Shown: in pieces, positions 1-9,846 of the stretch
Position numbering within the stretch: position 1 is the first letter of the stretch
Layout: each line of letters begins with the position of its first letter
NCBI RefSeq assembly: GCF_012034935.1
Contig: NZ_JAATEN010000001.1
Coordinates: 248,001-312,000 of the forward strand
DNA from: Streptomyces zingiberis
Lineage (GTDB): Bacteria > Actinomycetota > Actinomycetes > Streptomycetales > Streptomycetaceae
Direction of reading: 5' to 3'
Length of the DNA stretch: 64,000 bases
The notes under the pieces: model-generated
Seen by the model: only the letters and a program-made list of their open reading frames with translations
Databases searched by the model: none
What the model was told of the DNA's origin: nothing
Translations under genes and position numbers: made by a program

Positions 1-1
1 G

Positions 2-205
2 CTCGACGAATGGGGTTACCCGGTGCTCCGTGCCACGGCCGTCCCGTCCGAGCTGGCCGGGGACGCCCGCCGGGCCGTGGCCGCCTGCCCGGTGATGGCC
101 CTGCGGTTCACCCGGCCACCGGCGCGGCACCGGCATCGCGCGGCGGGGCGCTCCCCGGCCGGGGGGACGCGGGCCGAGCGGGGAACGCAGTCCGGGGCCC
201 GGTGA
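2..205 (+). CDS. ferredoxin, C-terminal fragment cut by window edge
   Basis: This is the last 67 codons of a gene that begins before the window. The readable end contains AACPVMALRF. A single Cys followed by Pro near the C-terminus is the last cluster ligand typical of small actinobacterial 3Fe-4S or 4Fe-4S ferredoxins, which usually pass electrons to cytochrome P450s or other oxygenases. The stretch before it, with SELAGDARRAVAAC, also fits that family. After the Cys-Pro there is a basic, low-complexity tail of about 30 residues that is longer than usual for these proteins. The first cysteines lie outside the window, so cluster type and partner cannot be judged. Confidence 0.6.
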   Translation, partial: LDEWGYPVLRATAVPSELAGDARRAVAACPVMALRFTRPPARHRHRAAGRSPAGGTRAERGTQSGAR

Positions 206-388
206 CCCCGCGCACGCCGCCGCGGCCCCGCACCGGGCCGGGGTGACCGCGGGGTGGCACGGCACGGATCGGGGGCGAACGTCCCCGGTGGAGGCCGGCG
301 CGGCCGCGCCCAGGACGACCACCGCTGCTCCCGGGCCGTACCACCGGACCTTCCGGGGTGTTCGGACCGCACCGTAGGCTTCCGGACC

Positions 389-1291
389 ATGACCCCGCGA
401 CTGAGCACCGTGATCCTCCCCGTCGACCGCTGGCACGAGGGCGGCCGGGCGAAGTGGCGGCGGGCCGAGGAGCTCGGCTTCCACGCCGCGTACACCTACG
501 ACCACCTCTCCTGGCGGTCCTTCCGGGACGGTCCCTGGTTCGGCGCCCTGCCCACGCTCACCGCCGCCGCCACCGCCACGGAGCGCCTGCGGCTGGGCAC
601 CCTGGTGACCTCGCCCAACTTCCGGCATCCGGTGACGCTCGCCAAGGAACTGATCTCCCTGGACGATGTCTCCGGTGGCCGGATCACGCTCGGTATCGGC
701 GCCGGCGGCAACGGTTTCGACGCCACCGCCCTGGGCCAGGAGCCGTGGCCGCCGCGGGAGCGCGCGAGCCGCTTCGCCGAGTTCGTGGCACTGCTCGACC
801 GGCTGCTCAGCGAGGACGCCCTCTCGCAGCGTGGCGCGTACTACTCGGCGGAGGAGGCCCGGAACATCCCGGGCTGCGTCCAGCGGCCCCGGCTGCCGTT
901 CGCCGTGGCCGCGACGGGCCCGCGCGGTCTGCGGCTGGCCGCGCGGTTCGGGCAGGCGTGGGTGACCACGGGGGATCCGAAGCTGTTCGCCGAGGGCACC
1001 CCGCAGCAGTCGGTGGAGGCACTGCGCGGCCAGCTCGGGCGGCTGGGCGCGGCGTGCGAGGAGGCCGGGCGGGACCCGGCCGGGCTGGACAAGATCCTGC
1101 TCACCGGTTTCACCCCGGAGGGGGCCGGGCCGCTGCAATCCGTGGACGCCTTCGTGGACTTCGCCGGGCGCCACCAGGAGCTGGGCTTCACCGAACTGGT
1201 GCTCCACTGGCCGATCCCGGACTCCGACTTCGCGGCCGACCAGAACGTCTTCGAGAAGATCGCCACCGAGGCCATGAGCCGGCTCGGCTGA
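389..1291 (+). CDS. LLM class F420/flavin-dependent oxidoreductase
   Basis: A 300-residue protein of the bacterial luciferase-like monooxygenase superfamily, soluble TIM-barrel enzymes that use FMN or coenzyme F420. Supporting features are the early AEELGFHAAYTYDHL segment, the LRLGTLVTSPNFRHPVTLAK block, and GRITLGIGAGGNGFD, all hallmarks of this fold. Length is normal. The ATG was chosen because family similarity starts immediately after it; an in-frame extension upstream has no family features. The substrate cannot be read from sequence. It stands alone, 290 bp before the HAD phosphatase gene. F420 rather than FMN is a guess based on the many F420-using homologues in actinomycetes. Confidence 0.85.
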   Translation: MTPRLSTVILPVDRWHEGGRAKWRRAEELGFHAAYTYDHLSWRSFRDGPWFGALPTLTAAATATERLRLGTLVTSPNFRHPVTLAKELISLDDVSGGRITLGIGAGGNGFDATALGQEPWPPRERASRFAEFVALLDRLLSEDALSQRGAYYSAEEARNIPGCVQRPRLPFAVAATGPRGLRLAARFGQAWVTTGDPKLFAEGTPQQSVEALRGQLGRLGAACEEAGRDPAGLDKILLTGFTPEGAGPLQSVDAFVDFAGRHQELGFTELVLHWPIPDSDFAADQNVFEKIATEAMSRLG

Positions 1292-1583
1292 GCGCCGCCC
1301 GCCCCCGGGGTGGCGAGGGCGGGGCGGGCCGACGCCGGGCCGGCCGGGAGGCGAAGGGGCAGGACGGCCCGCCGTGCGCGCGCCGGCGGGGCGGACCCAC
1401 CGCCGCGCACGACACCGCCGCCCGCCCCGGCACCGGCCGGGACCGGCCCGCCCGGCCTCGGCCGCCGCGTGCGTACGCCGCCGTCGCCGCTCCCGCGTCC
1501 CCGCCCCTCGACGTGGGGCGGAACACCGCTCCCCTGTGCGCCCGATCGCACTTCTGTACGCGCATATGCGGGAAGATGGAGGA

Positions 1584-2477
1584 GTGACCTCAGCTACCGA
1601 GCGGCCCGAACCGCACCAGCGGCCCCGGACGGCGGCCGGTGAACCGGCCCCCGTCGCCGGGCCCGTGCGGCTGATCGCCACCGATCTCGACGGCACCCTG
1701 CTGCGGGACGACAAGTCGGTCTCCGACCGCACCGTCGCCGCCCTGGCGGCCGCCGAGCGAGCCGGTATCGACGTCTTCTTCGTCACCGGCAGGCCCGCCC
1801 GCTGGATGGACGTCGTCAGCGCCCATGTCCACGGTCACGGGCTGGCCATCTGCGCCAACGGCGCGGCCGTGGTGGATCTGCACCGCGGCGGCCGGGTCGT
1901 CGACCTCCGTCCGCTGCACCGCCTCTCCGCGATGGACGTCGTCGGGGCGCTGCGCGTGGCGGCCCCCGGCACCTCCTTCGCCGTCGAGCTCACCTCCGGA
2001 CTCCACCACGAGCCGGAGTACCCGCCGTTCCCCCTGGACACCGGCGCCCGGGTCAAGGCGGCCGAACTGCTGCTCGCCGAGGACGCCTGGGACGCGGAGC
2101 ACCACCTCCTCAAGCTCCTGGCCCACCACCCCGTGATATCCCCGGACGAGTATCTGGCGCTGGCCCGGGAAACGGCCGGCGCGCACGCCTCCTTCACCCG
2201 CTCCAGCCCGACCGCGCTGCTGGAGATCAGCGGGCTGGGGGTCAGCAAGGCGTCCACCCTGGCCCGGTGCTGCGCCGAGCGCGGCATCTCCCCGGAGGAG
2301 GTCGTCGCCTTCGGGGACATGCCCAACGACCTGGAGATGCTGAGCTGGGCCGGGAACTCCTACGCGATGGCCAATGCCCACCCGGAGGTGCTGGCCGCCA
2401 CCTCGGCCCGTACAACGGGCAACAACGAGGACGGCGTCGCCGCGGTCATCGAGGCCATCCTGGAGCGGCAGACCTGA
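1584..2477 (+). CDS. HAD superfamily (Cof/IIB type) sugar or nucleotide phosphatase
   Basis: A 297-residue cytosolic phosphatase. Motif I DLDGTLL (nucleophile Asp) lies about 30 residues in, motif II is FFVTGRP, and the C-terminal motif GDMPNDLEML carries the magnesium-binding aspartates. The large C2 cap between motifs II and III puts it in the IIB/Cof class, whose members hydrolyse sugar phosphates, FMN or similar small phosphates. The GTG start was preferred because GGAAG lies about 9 bases upstream; an ATG 18 bases earlier (1566) has no ribosome-binding site and is the alternative. It converges on cydDC, with a long inverted repeat between the two stop codons. Substrate unknown. Confidence 0.85.
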   Translation: MTSATERPEPHQRPRTAAGEPAPVAGPVRLIATDLDGTLLRDDKSVSDRTVAALAAAERAGIDVFFVTGRPARWMDVVSAHVHGHGLAICANGAAVVDLHRGGRVVDLRPLHRLSAMDVVGALRVAAPGTSFAVELTSGLHHEPEYPPFPLDTGARVKAAELLLAEDAWDAEHHLLKLLAHHPVISPDEYLALARETAGAHASFTRSSPTALLEISGLGVSKASTLARCCAERGISPEEVVAFGDMPNDLEMLSWAGNSYAMANAHPEVLAATSARTTGNNEDGVAAVIEAILERQT

Positions 2478-2674
2478 CATGCCGCCGGCGTGAACGCGCG
2501 GGCTCCCCGTACGAACGAACAGGCCGAAGCACAGGGATGGAGCAGGGGACGCCGTCCCGTCCTTCCGGCTTCCGGCCGGCTTCCCGCGGCCACGCTCCGT
2601 GCGGCCGGGTGCCCGTCCCGTCGGCGCGCCGCACGGGCGCGCGTCCGAAGCTCCACCCGTCCGGCGGCGACCCC

Positions 2675-2764
2675 CCGCCGGCCGGCAGCCCGTCCGCCCG
2701 TCCCGGCCAATCGGCCCCGCCGGCCACACCGGACGGGGCGGCCGGACGGGCTGCCGGCCGGCGG
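2675..2764. terminator. 22-bp inverted repeat between convergent genes
   Basis: Arms at 2675-2696 and 2743-2764 are exact reverse complements, with GCCGGCCGGC at the outer end and a 46-bp loop that can itself fold. It lies in the 365-bp gap (2478-2842) between the stop codons of the HAD phosphatase and cydDC, so a bidirectional terminator is the simplest reading. The rest of the gap is GC-rich and holds nothing else recognisable. Confidence 0.6.
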
Positions 2765-2842
2765 AGCGGCGCACCGCCCAGGGCCGTCACCGCAGGTCAC
2801 CATGGTCTCGGGCACCGGCCGGCGGGTCAGGGCGGCCTCAGG

Positions 2843-5800
2843 TCACCGCCGCGTCCCGGCCACCGGGAGGACCGGCCGGGGCCCATCGGCCCCGCCCGGG
2901 GAGGCCCCGCCCGGACCGTCCTCGCCCGGGGCGCCCTCCACCGCGCGCTCCCGCTCCAGCATCCGCCGGAACGGCCCGTCGGCGGAGGCCAGTTCGGCGG
3001 GGGCGCCGCGTTGCACGGCCCGGCCCCGGTCCAGCACCACCACCTCGTCGACCTCCGCCAGACCCGCCAGCCGGTGGGTGATCAGCACCGTCGCCCGCCC
3101 CTGGGTGGCGGCGAGCAGGTCGGCCGTCAGGGCGTCCGCCGTCGCCAGGTCGAGATGCTCGGCGGGCTCGTCGAGGACGAGGACGGGGACGTCGGCGAGG
3201 AGCGCGCGGGCCAGCGCGAGGCGCCGGCGCTGACCGCCCGACATCCGGGCGCCGTGCTCACCCACCGGCGTGTCCAGCCCGTCGGGCAGCCCGTCCACCC
3301 AGTCCAGCAGCCGGGCCCGGGCCAGCGCGGCGCGGAGCGCGGCCTCGCCGGCCGGCGGGCGTGCCAGCCGCAGGTTCTCCCGCAGGGAGCTGTCGAAGAT
3401 ATGCGCGTCCTGGGCGCAGAGCCCGACCAGCCGGCGCACGGCGTCGCCGTCGAGCGTCGTGGCGTCGGCACCGGCCAGGGTGTAGCGGCCGGACTCCGGG
3501 TCCAGGAAGCGCAGCAGCACCTGGGCCAGCGTGGTCTTGCCCGAGCCCGAGGGCCCGACGACGGCGATCCGTCGCCCGGGGGCGAGGTCCAGGTCCAGCC
3601 CGTCGAGCGCGGGCCGCGGCTGCCCGGGATGGCGGGCGGTGATCCCGCGCAGCTCCAGCGGGAACGGTGAGGCCGGCGCGGGCGCCGGGCGCGCGGGTTC
3701 CCGCACCGGTTCCGGCGCGGACAGCACCTCCTCGACGCGGGCCGCGGCGCGGTGGGCCCGCTGCCGGTGGCGCACCGCGAGCGGCAGGTCGGCCACGGCC
3801 TCGAACGCCGCGAGCGGCAGCAGGACGACCACGGCCAGCGCGACCCCGGCGAGGCGCCCCTCGTGCACGGCCTGGATCCCGGCCCAGGACAGGGCGGTCA
3901 CGGTGAGCCCGCACACCAGGGCGGTGAGCCCCGCCCCGGCCCCGGCGGCGGCGGCCGAGCGGCGGGCGAGCGCGGTCAGCCCGGCGTCCGCCCGCAGGGC
4001 CCCGGCCGTGCGGGCCTCCAGCTGCCCCGCGACCGTCAGTTCGGCGGTGCCCGCCAGGAGGTCCACCACCCGGGTGGCCAGGTCCCCGCGGGCCGGGGCG
4101 AGCCGGCGTTCGGCCCGCCGGGAGAGCGCCCCGGAGAGCAGCGGGACCCCGGCGCCCGCGGCGAGCAGCCCCAGCGCCAGCAGGGCGCCGGCCTCGGGCA
4201 GCAGCCAGGCGGTGAACCCGGCGGAACCGGCGGACACCAGCAGGGCCACCCCGACGGGGAGCCACAGCCTCAGCACGTAGTCCTGAAGCGAGTCCACGTC
4301 AGCGACCAGCCGGGACAGCAGATCCCCGCGGCGGGTGGCGCGCAGCCCGGCGGGCGCGAGCCGCGCGAGCCGCCGGAAGACGTCCACCCGGAGATCGGCG
4401 AGCATCCGGAAGACCGCGTCATGCGCGACCAGCCGCTCGGCGTACCGGAACACGGCGCGGCCGATGCCGAAGGCCCGGGTGGCCGTCACCGCGACCAGCA
4501 GATGCAGCACCGGCGGCTGCTCGGAGGCGCGGGAGATCAGCCAGCCGGAGACCCCCATCAGCCCCACCGCGCTGCCCAGCGCCAGGCTGCCCAGCGCCAG
4601 CGCCAGGGCGAACCGGCCCCGCCGGGCCCGCAGCAGCGCCCGCACCCGGCGCAGCGGGTCGGCCCGGCGGCCCCGCCGTCCACACCGCCCGCGCCACCGC
4701 CCGCTCCCGCCTGCCGCGGCCGGTGCGGCGGGGCCGGTGGAGAGGTTCACGGCACGGTCCGCCGGAACGTCCGCACGGGCCGCCGCGAGCTCCGGGGTGG
4801 CCGCGTCCGCGCCCCCGTCCGGGCCGTCCGCGCCGATGGCCCGGGCCGCGGGGGCGTGGACCACCCCGCCGGCCCCCTCTCCCGGGAGTGCCGCCGCGGG
4901 CCCGGCCGGGGTGCCCGGCGCCGCCGGGGCGAGGGCCACGACCCGGTCCGCCACCGCCGCCGACGCGGGCCGGTGCACGGCCATCAGCACGGTGCGTCCC
5001 TCGGCCAGCCGTGCCACGGCCGCCGCGACCGCGGCCTCGCTCTCCCCGTCCAGGTGGGCCGTCGGCTCGTCCAGCAGCAGCACGGGACGGTCGGCGAGGA
5101 AGGCCCGGGCCAGCGCGACCCGCTGCCGCTGCCCCGCGGACAGCCCGGCACCGCCCTCCCCGAGCACGGTGGCGGCCCCGTCGGGCAGTGCGGAGACGAA
5201 CTCCAGCGCTCCCGCGTCCCGCAGCGCCTCCCGCACCGCGCCGTCACCGGCGTCCGGCCGTGCCAGCCGGACGTTGTCGGCGATGGAACCGGCGAAGAGG
5301 TGGGGGTGCTGGGGCAGCCAGGCGATCTGCCGCCGCCAGTCCGCGGGATCGGCGTCGGCCAGATCCGTACCGCCGAGGAGCAACCGCCCCTCCGCCGGTT
5401 CGGCGAACCCCAGCAGCGCGTGGAGCAGCGTCGTCTTCCCCGACCCGCTGGGGCCGGTCAGGGCGACCGTCTCACCCGGGCGGACGGTCAGCGAGGTCCG
5501 GGGGAGCGAGGGCCCCGGGCGGCCCGGGTGGCGTACGACGAGACCCTCCACCCGCAGCGCGGAGTTCCGCGCTGCGGGTACGGGCGCACCGCCGCCACGC
5601 CCGGGAAGCGGGGTCTCCAGGACCGCGAACACCCGGTCCGCGGCGGCCAGTCCCTCGGCGGCGGCGTGGAACCGCGCCCCCACCTGGCGGAGGGGCAGAT
5701 ACGCCTCGGGGGCGAGGATCAGCACCACCAGCCCGGTCCGCAGGTCGAGGTCGCCGTGGACCAGCCGCATCCCGATCCCCACGGCGACCAGCGCTACCGA

Positions 5801-6562
5801 CAGGGTGGCCAGCAGTTCCAGGGCGAAGGAGGAGAGAAAGGCGATCCGCAGGGTCCGCAGGGTCGCGCGCCGGTAGTCCGCCGTGATGGCGCGTATCGAG
5901 CGGGCCTGCGCCGCGGCCCGGCCGAACACCTTCAGGGTGGGAAGGCCGGCGACCACGTCGAGGAAGTGTCCCGACAGCCGGGAGAGCAGCAGCCACTGCC
6001 GCTCCGTCCGCGCCTGCGTGGCCCAGCCGATCAGCACCATGAAGAGCGGGATCAGCGGCAGCGTCAGCACGATGACCACCGCGGAGACCCAGTCCTCGGT
6101 GACGATCCGGGCCAGCACCACGGCGGGCACCACCACCGCCAGCGCCAGCTGCGGCAGATACCGGGCGAAGTAGTCGTCGAGCGCGTCGATGCCCCGGGTG
6201 GCGAGCGTGGTCAGCTCCCCGGTGCGCTGGGTGGAGAGCCAGCCCGGGCCGAGCCGGGTGGCATGGCCGAGCAGCCGCGCCCGCAGCTCGGACTTGACGG
6301 TGGCACCGGTCCGGTGCGCCGTCAGCTCCGTCAGCCAGGAGACGAGGCCCCGGCCGGCGGACACGGCCACGAGCAGCAGCAGGGGGGTACGCAGCCCGCC
6401 GGCGTCCAGGCCGCGCTGGAAGGCGCCGGTGATGATGTCGGCGAGCAGCACCGCCTGGGCGACCACCAGACCGGCCCCCGCCAGCCCGAGCGCGGCGGAG
6501 ACCAGCAGGAAGAACCGGGTCGCCCGGGCGTACCGGAGGAGCCGGGGATCGACAGGTTTCAC
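2843..6562 (-). CDS. cydDC: CydDC fusion: thiol reductant ABC exporter for cytochrome bd assembly
   Basis: A single polypeptide of about 1,239 residues joining two complete ABC half-transporters, CydD then CydC. In E. coli these are separate proteins that export glutathione/cysteine and are needed to assemble cytochrome bd. Each half has a six-helix membrane domain and an ATPase domain with GPSGSGKTTL (Walker A), LSAGQRQR or MSGGQRRR (signature), and LLLDEP or LVLDEP (Walker B). An Ala/Gly/Pro-rich linker separates the halves. A GTG at 6571 would start MFHVKP, but GAGGGA abuts that codon. It is 9 bases from the GTG at 6562, giving MKPVDPRLL, so 6562 is preferred. A parS site covers this start region. 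It follows cydA-cydB in the same direction, as expected for one functional unit. Confidence 0.95.
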   Translation of the reverse strand: MKPVDPRLLRYARATRFFLLVSAALGLAGAGLVVAQAVLLADIITGAFQRGLDAGGLRTPLLLLVAVSAGRGLVSWLTELTAHRTGATVKSELRARLLGHATRLGPGWLSTQRTGELTTLATRGIDALDDYFARYLPQLALAVVVPAVVLARIVTEDWVSAVVIVLTLPLIPLFMVLIGWATQARTERQWLLLSRLSGHFLDVVAGLPTLKVFGRAAAQARSIRAITADYRRATLRTLRIAFLSSFALELLATLSVALVAVGIGMRLVHGDLDLRTGLVVLILAPEAYLPLRQVGARFHAAAEGLAAADRVFAVLETPLPGRGGGAPVPAARNSALRVEGLVVRHPGRPGPSLPRTSLTVRPGETVALTGPSGSGKTTLLHALLGFAEPAEGRLLLGGTDLADADPADWRRQIAWLPQHPHLFAGSIADNVRLARPDAGDGAVREALRDAGALEFVSALPDGAATVLGEGGAGLSAGQRQRVALARAFLADRPVLLLDEPTAHLDGESEAAVAAAVARLAEGRTVLMAVHRPASAAVADRVVALAPAAPGTPAGPAAALPGEGAGGVVHAPAARAIGADGPDGGADAATPELAAARADVPADRAVNLSTGPAAPAAAGGSGRWRGRCGRRGRRADPLRRVRALLRARRGRFALALALGSLALGSAVGLMGVSGWLISRASEQPPVLHLLVAVTATRAFGIGRAVFRYAERLVAHDAVFRMLADLRVDVFRRLARLAPAGLRATRRGDLLSRLVADVDSLQDYVLRLWLPVGVALLVSAGSAGFTAWLLPEAGALLALGLLAAGAGVPLLSGALSRRAERRLAPARGDLATRVVDLLAGTAELTVAGQLEARTAGALRADAGLTALARRSAAAAGAGAGLTALVCGLTVTALSWAGIQAVHEGRLAGVALAVVVLLPLAAFEAVADLPLAVRHRQRAHRAAARVEEVLSAPEPVREPARPAPAPASPFPLELRGITARHPGQPRPALDGLDLDLAPGRRIAVVGPSGSGKTTLAQVLLRFLDPESGRYTLAGADATTLDGDAVRRLVGLCAQDAHIFDSSLRENLRLARPPAGEAALRAALARARLLDWVDGLPDGLDTPVGEHGARMSGGQRRRLALARALLADVPVLVLDEPAEHLDLATADALTADLLAATQGRATVLITHRLAGLAEVDEVVVLDRGRAVQRGAPAELASADGPFRRMLERERAVEGAPGEDGPGGASPGGADGPRPVLPVAGTRR

Positions 6563-6569
6563 GTGAAAC
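6556..6569. other. parS: parS site 1 (at the cydDC start codon)
   Basis: A perfect GTTTCACGTGAAAC palindrome, the Streptomyces ParB-binding centromere sequence. It overlaps the ribosome-binding/start region of cydDC and encodes FHVK if translation begins at the upstream GTG. It is the outermost copy in this window, about 57 kb from oriC. Confidence 0.95.
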
Positions 6570-6709
6570 ACTCCCTCGGTGCCGACGCCCCCGCGGGCCG
6601 CTCCGCCCGCCTGTCCCCAGCCGGCTGCACCACCGCTCCTGCCCGTACCGCGATTCCCGCTCGTAGCGCCGTCCCGGCCGTTCCGCCGGCCACTGTTCTC
6701 ACCCGGCCC

Positions 6710-7711
<1,002 letters not shown>

Positions 7712-7861
7712 GCCTCGCTCCTCGTCGCTCGGTCAGGCACGGTCAGGGACCGGGGGTCCAGAGGTTCAGGGGGTCAGGGGATGCGGCCGGCCGGGGCCGG
7801 TGGTCCGCCGCCGGGCCCGGTGAGCGGTGGCCCGCCGGTCCCGGGCCGCCGGCCTCCGGGA

Positions 7862-9418
7862 TCAGTACGAGAAGGCCATGGGCCGGTCGGCGTCGTCGCG
7901 GTCGTGACCGCCGATCCGGGTGGGCGGGTCGAGGTCGGCGTCGGTGAGCTCCGGCGGCCCGGCCTTGGCGTAGGTGACCAGGAGCCGCACCTCGACCACC
8001 GCGAGAATCGCGTACAGCAGGGTGAAGACGCCCATCGACAGCAGCACCTCGCCCTGGCTCACCCCCGGGGAGACCGCGTCCTCCGTCCGCAGCACGCCGT
8101 AGACCACCCAGGGCTGACGGCCCATCTCGGTGAAGATCCAGCCCCAGGAACTGGCGATCAGCGGGAAACCGATGGTGAGCACGGCCAGCCGCCAGTACCA
8201 GCCGGTGAGGGTGGCCCCCAGCGTCCGGTCCCGGGTGAGCGCGAGCAGCGGCACCTCGTCCTCGCCGGTCCGCAACCGGGGCGCGAGCCAGAGCCGCTTC
8301 CGGGTGAGGTACAGGCCGACCGCGCCGAGCAGGAAGGAGGCCATGCCGAAACCGATCATCCAGCGGAAGCCCCAGTAGGCGACCGGGATGTTGGGCCGGT
8401 AGTCGCCGGGCCCGTACTTCTCCTGCTCGGCCTCGTTCACGTCGTTGATGCCCGGGACGGCGGTCTCCAGATCGCCGTGGGCGAGGAAGGAGAGGAGCCC
8501 GGGGATCTCGACGGCGACCGAGTTGTGCCCCTCGTCGACGTCCCCGTAGGCGAAGAGGGAGAAGGGCGCGGGCGCCTCGCTGTCCCACAGCGCCTCGGCG
8601 GCGGCCATCTTCATCGGCTGCTGCTCGAACATCACCTTGCTGAGCTGGTCACCGCTGACGGCGGTCAGCAGACCGCCGACGACCAGGGTCACCAGGCCGA
8701 GCCGGAGCGAGGTCCGCATCTCGGGGACGTGCCGGCCACGGCGGAGGTGCACCGCCGCGATGCCGACCATGAAGGCGCCGCCCGCCAGGAACGCCGCGGT
8801 GAGGGTGTGGAAGACCACCACGAGGGTCGTCTCCTGGGTGAGTACGTGCAGGAAGTCGGTGAGTTCGGCCCGCCCGGTCTCCTCGTTGATCCGGTAACCG
8901 ACCGGATGCTGCATCCAGGAGTTGGCCGCCAGGATGAAGTACGCGGAGAGCACCGTGCCGAGCGCCACCATCCACATGCAGGCGGCGTGGATCCCCTTCG
9001 GCAGCTTGTCCCAGCCGAAGATCCACAGGCCGATGAAGGTGGACTCGAAGAAGAACGCGATCAGCGCCTCGAGGGCCAGCGGGGCGCCGAAGACGTCCCC
9101 GACGAAGCGCGAGTAGTCGGACCAGTTCATCCCGAACTGGAACTCCTGCACGATGCCGGTGACGACCCCCATCGCGATGTTGATCAGGAAGAGCCGGCCC
9201 CAGAACTTGGTGGCCCGGAGGTACTTCTCCTTGCCCGTCCGCACCCACGCGGTCTCCAGCCCGGCCACCAGCGCGGCCAGGGAGATCGTCAGGGGGACGA
9301 ACAGGAAGTGGTAGACGGTCGTGATGCCGAACTGCCAGCGCGCGAGCGTCTCGGGGGCCAGGGCCGTGTGCACGGCGTCGACCGCCGTCACGGTGGTCAC
9401 GGTGGTCAGAGGATCCAT
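7862..9418 (-). CDS. cydA: cytochrome bd oxidase subunit I
   Basis: A 518-residue membrane protein that carries the haem groups and the quinol site of cytochrome bd. LARWQFGITTVYHFLFVPLTI near the N-terminus contains the conserved His of the haem b595/d region, and GRLFLINIAMGVVTGIVQEFQFGMNW is a family signature (quoted here in two blocks: GRLFLINIAMGVVTG and IVQEFQFGMNW). The long periplasmic Q loop typical of E. coli CydA is shortened, as in other Gram-positive enzymes. The ATG at 9418 follows a plausible leader. A near-perfect Rex operator lies about 110 bases upstream, so expression should rise when NADH builds up at low oxygen. Confidence 0.97.
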   Translation of the reverse strand: MDPLTTVTTVTAVDAVHTALAPETLARWQFGITTVYHFLFVPLTISLAALVAGLETAWVRTGKEKYLRATKFWGRLFLINIAMGVVTGIVQEFQFGMNWSDYSRFVGDVFGAPLALEALIAFFFESTFIGLWIFGWDKLPKGIHAACMWMVALGTVLSAYFILAANSWMQHPVGYRINEETGRAELTDFLHVLTQETTLVVVFHTLTAAFLAGGAFMVGIAAVHLRRGRHVPEMRTSLRLGLVTLVVGGLLTAVSGDQLSKVMFEQQPMKMAAAEALWDSEAPAPFSLFAYGDVDEGHNSVAVEIPGLLSFLAHGDLETAVPGINDVNEAEQEKYGPGDYRPNIPVAYWGFRWMIGFGMASFLLGAVGLYLTRKRLWLAPRLRTGEDEVPLLALTRDRTLGATLTGWYWRLAVLTIGFPLIASSWGWIFTEMGRQPWVVYGVLRTEDAVSPGVSQGEVLLSMGVFTLLYAILAVVEVRLLVTYAKAGPPELTDADLDPPTRIGGHDRDDADRPMAFSY

Positions 9419-9525
9419 GGCGGCACTCCCTCACATCGCGGCGATCGGATGTGGCAGACCACCCGTTTCACGGAGGAACGGGAGGAACCAGCAGAACCAG
9501 AGCAACCGGAACAGAGTCCAGCGCT

Positions 9526-9541
9526 TGTGAAAGCGTTCACA
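9526..9541. promoter_or_regulatory. Rex operator upstream of cydA
   Basis: TGTGAAAGCGTTCACA matches the Streptomyces Rex operator TGTGAACGCGTTCACA at 15 of 16 positions, with both TGTGAA/TTCACA half-sites intact. Rex is the NADH/NAD-sensing repressor known to control cydABCD in S. coelicolor. Position and orientation before cydA make it the likely control point for the whole cyd cluster. Confidence 0.9.
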
Positions 9542-9585
9542 TTCACAAGCCCAGTATCGCGCACCCGTTCCCCGGAGGAAGCAGC

Positions 9586-9613
9586 GGGGGGTGTGCCCTG
9601 CGGCACACCCCCC
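9586..9613. terminator. 11-bp GC hairpin between hisC-type gene and cydA
   Basis: Arms 9586-9596 (GGGGGGTGTGC) and 9603-9613 (GCACACCCCCC) are exact complements with a 6-base loop. It lies in the 428-bp gap 9419-9846, downstream of the aminotransferase stop and upstream of the Rex site. It could insulate cydA from readthrough. The remaining sequence up to 9846 is GC-rich and shows no gene. Confidence 0.55.
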
Positions 9614-9846
9614 GAACTGCGATCTTTTCCGGACACCCCCGGTGCCGCACCGGCCCCACCGGCACGACCCGGCCCCTGGCCCGACGAGGGCACCGGCGGT
9701 CCTGACGCGGCCGCGGCCGACGCCGCCGGGGCGCGGCCGGCCAACCCACCGCGCCACCGGACAACCGGATCACCGGACGCACTGAACCGACGGGCGCACC
9801 GGACCGCCGGAACCCCCGGGCCCCGGATCACCGGCCGCCCGGGACC

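Noticed and set aside
9465..9479. GTTTCACGGAGGAAC, resembling a degenerate parS
   Set aside because: Only the left half-site is intact and the CACGTG core is broken; ParB binding is unlikely.
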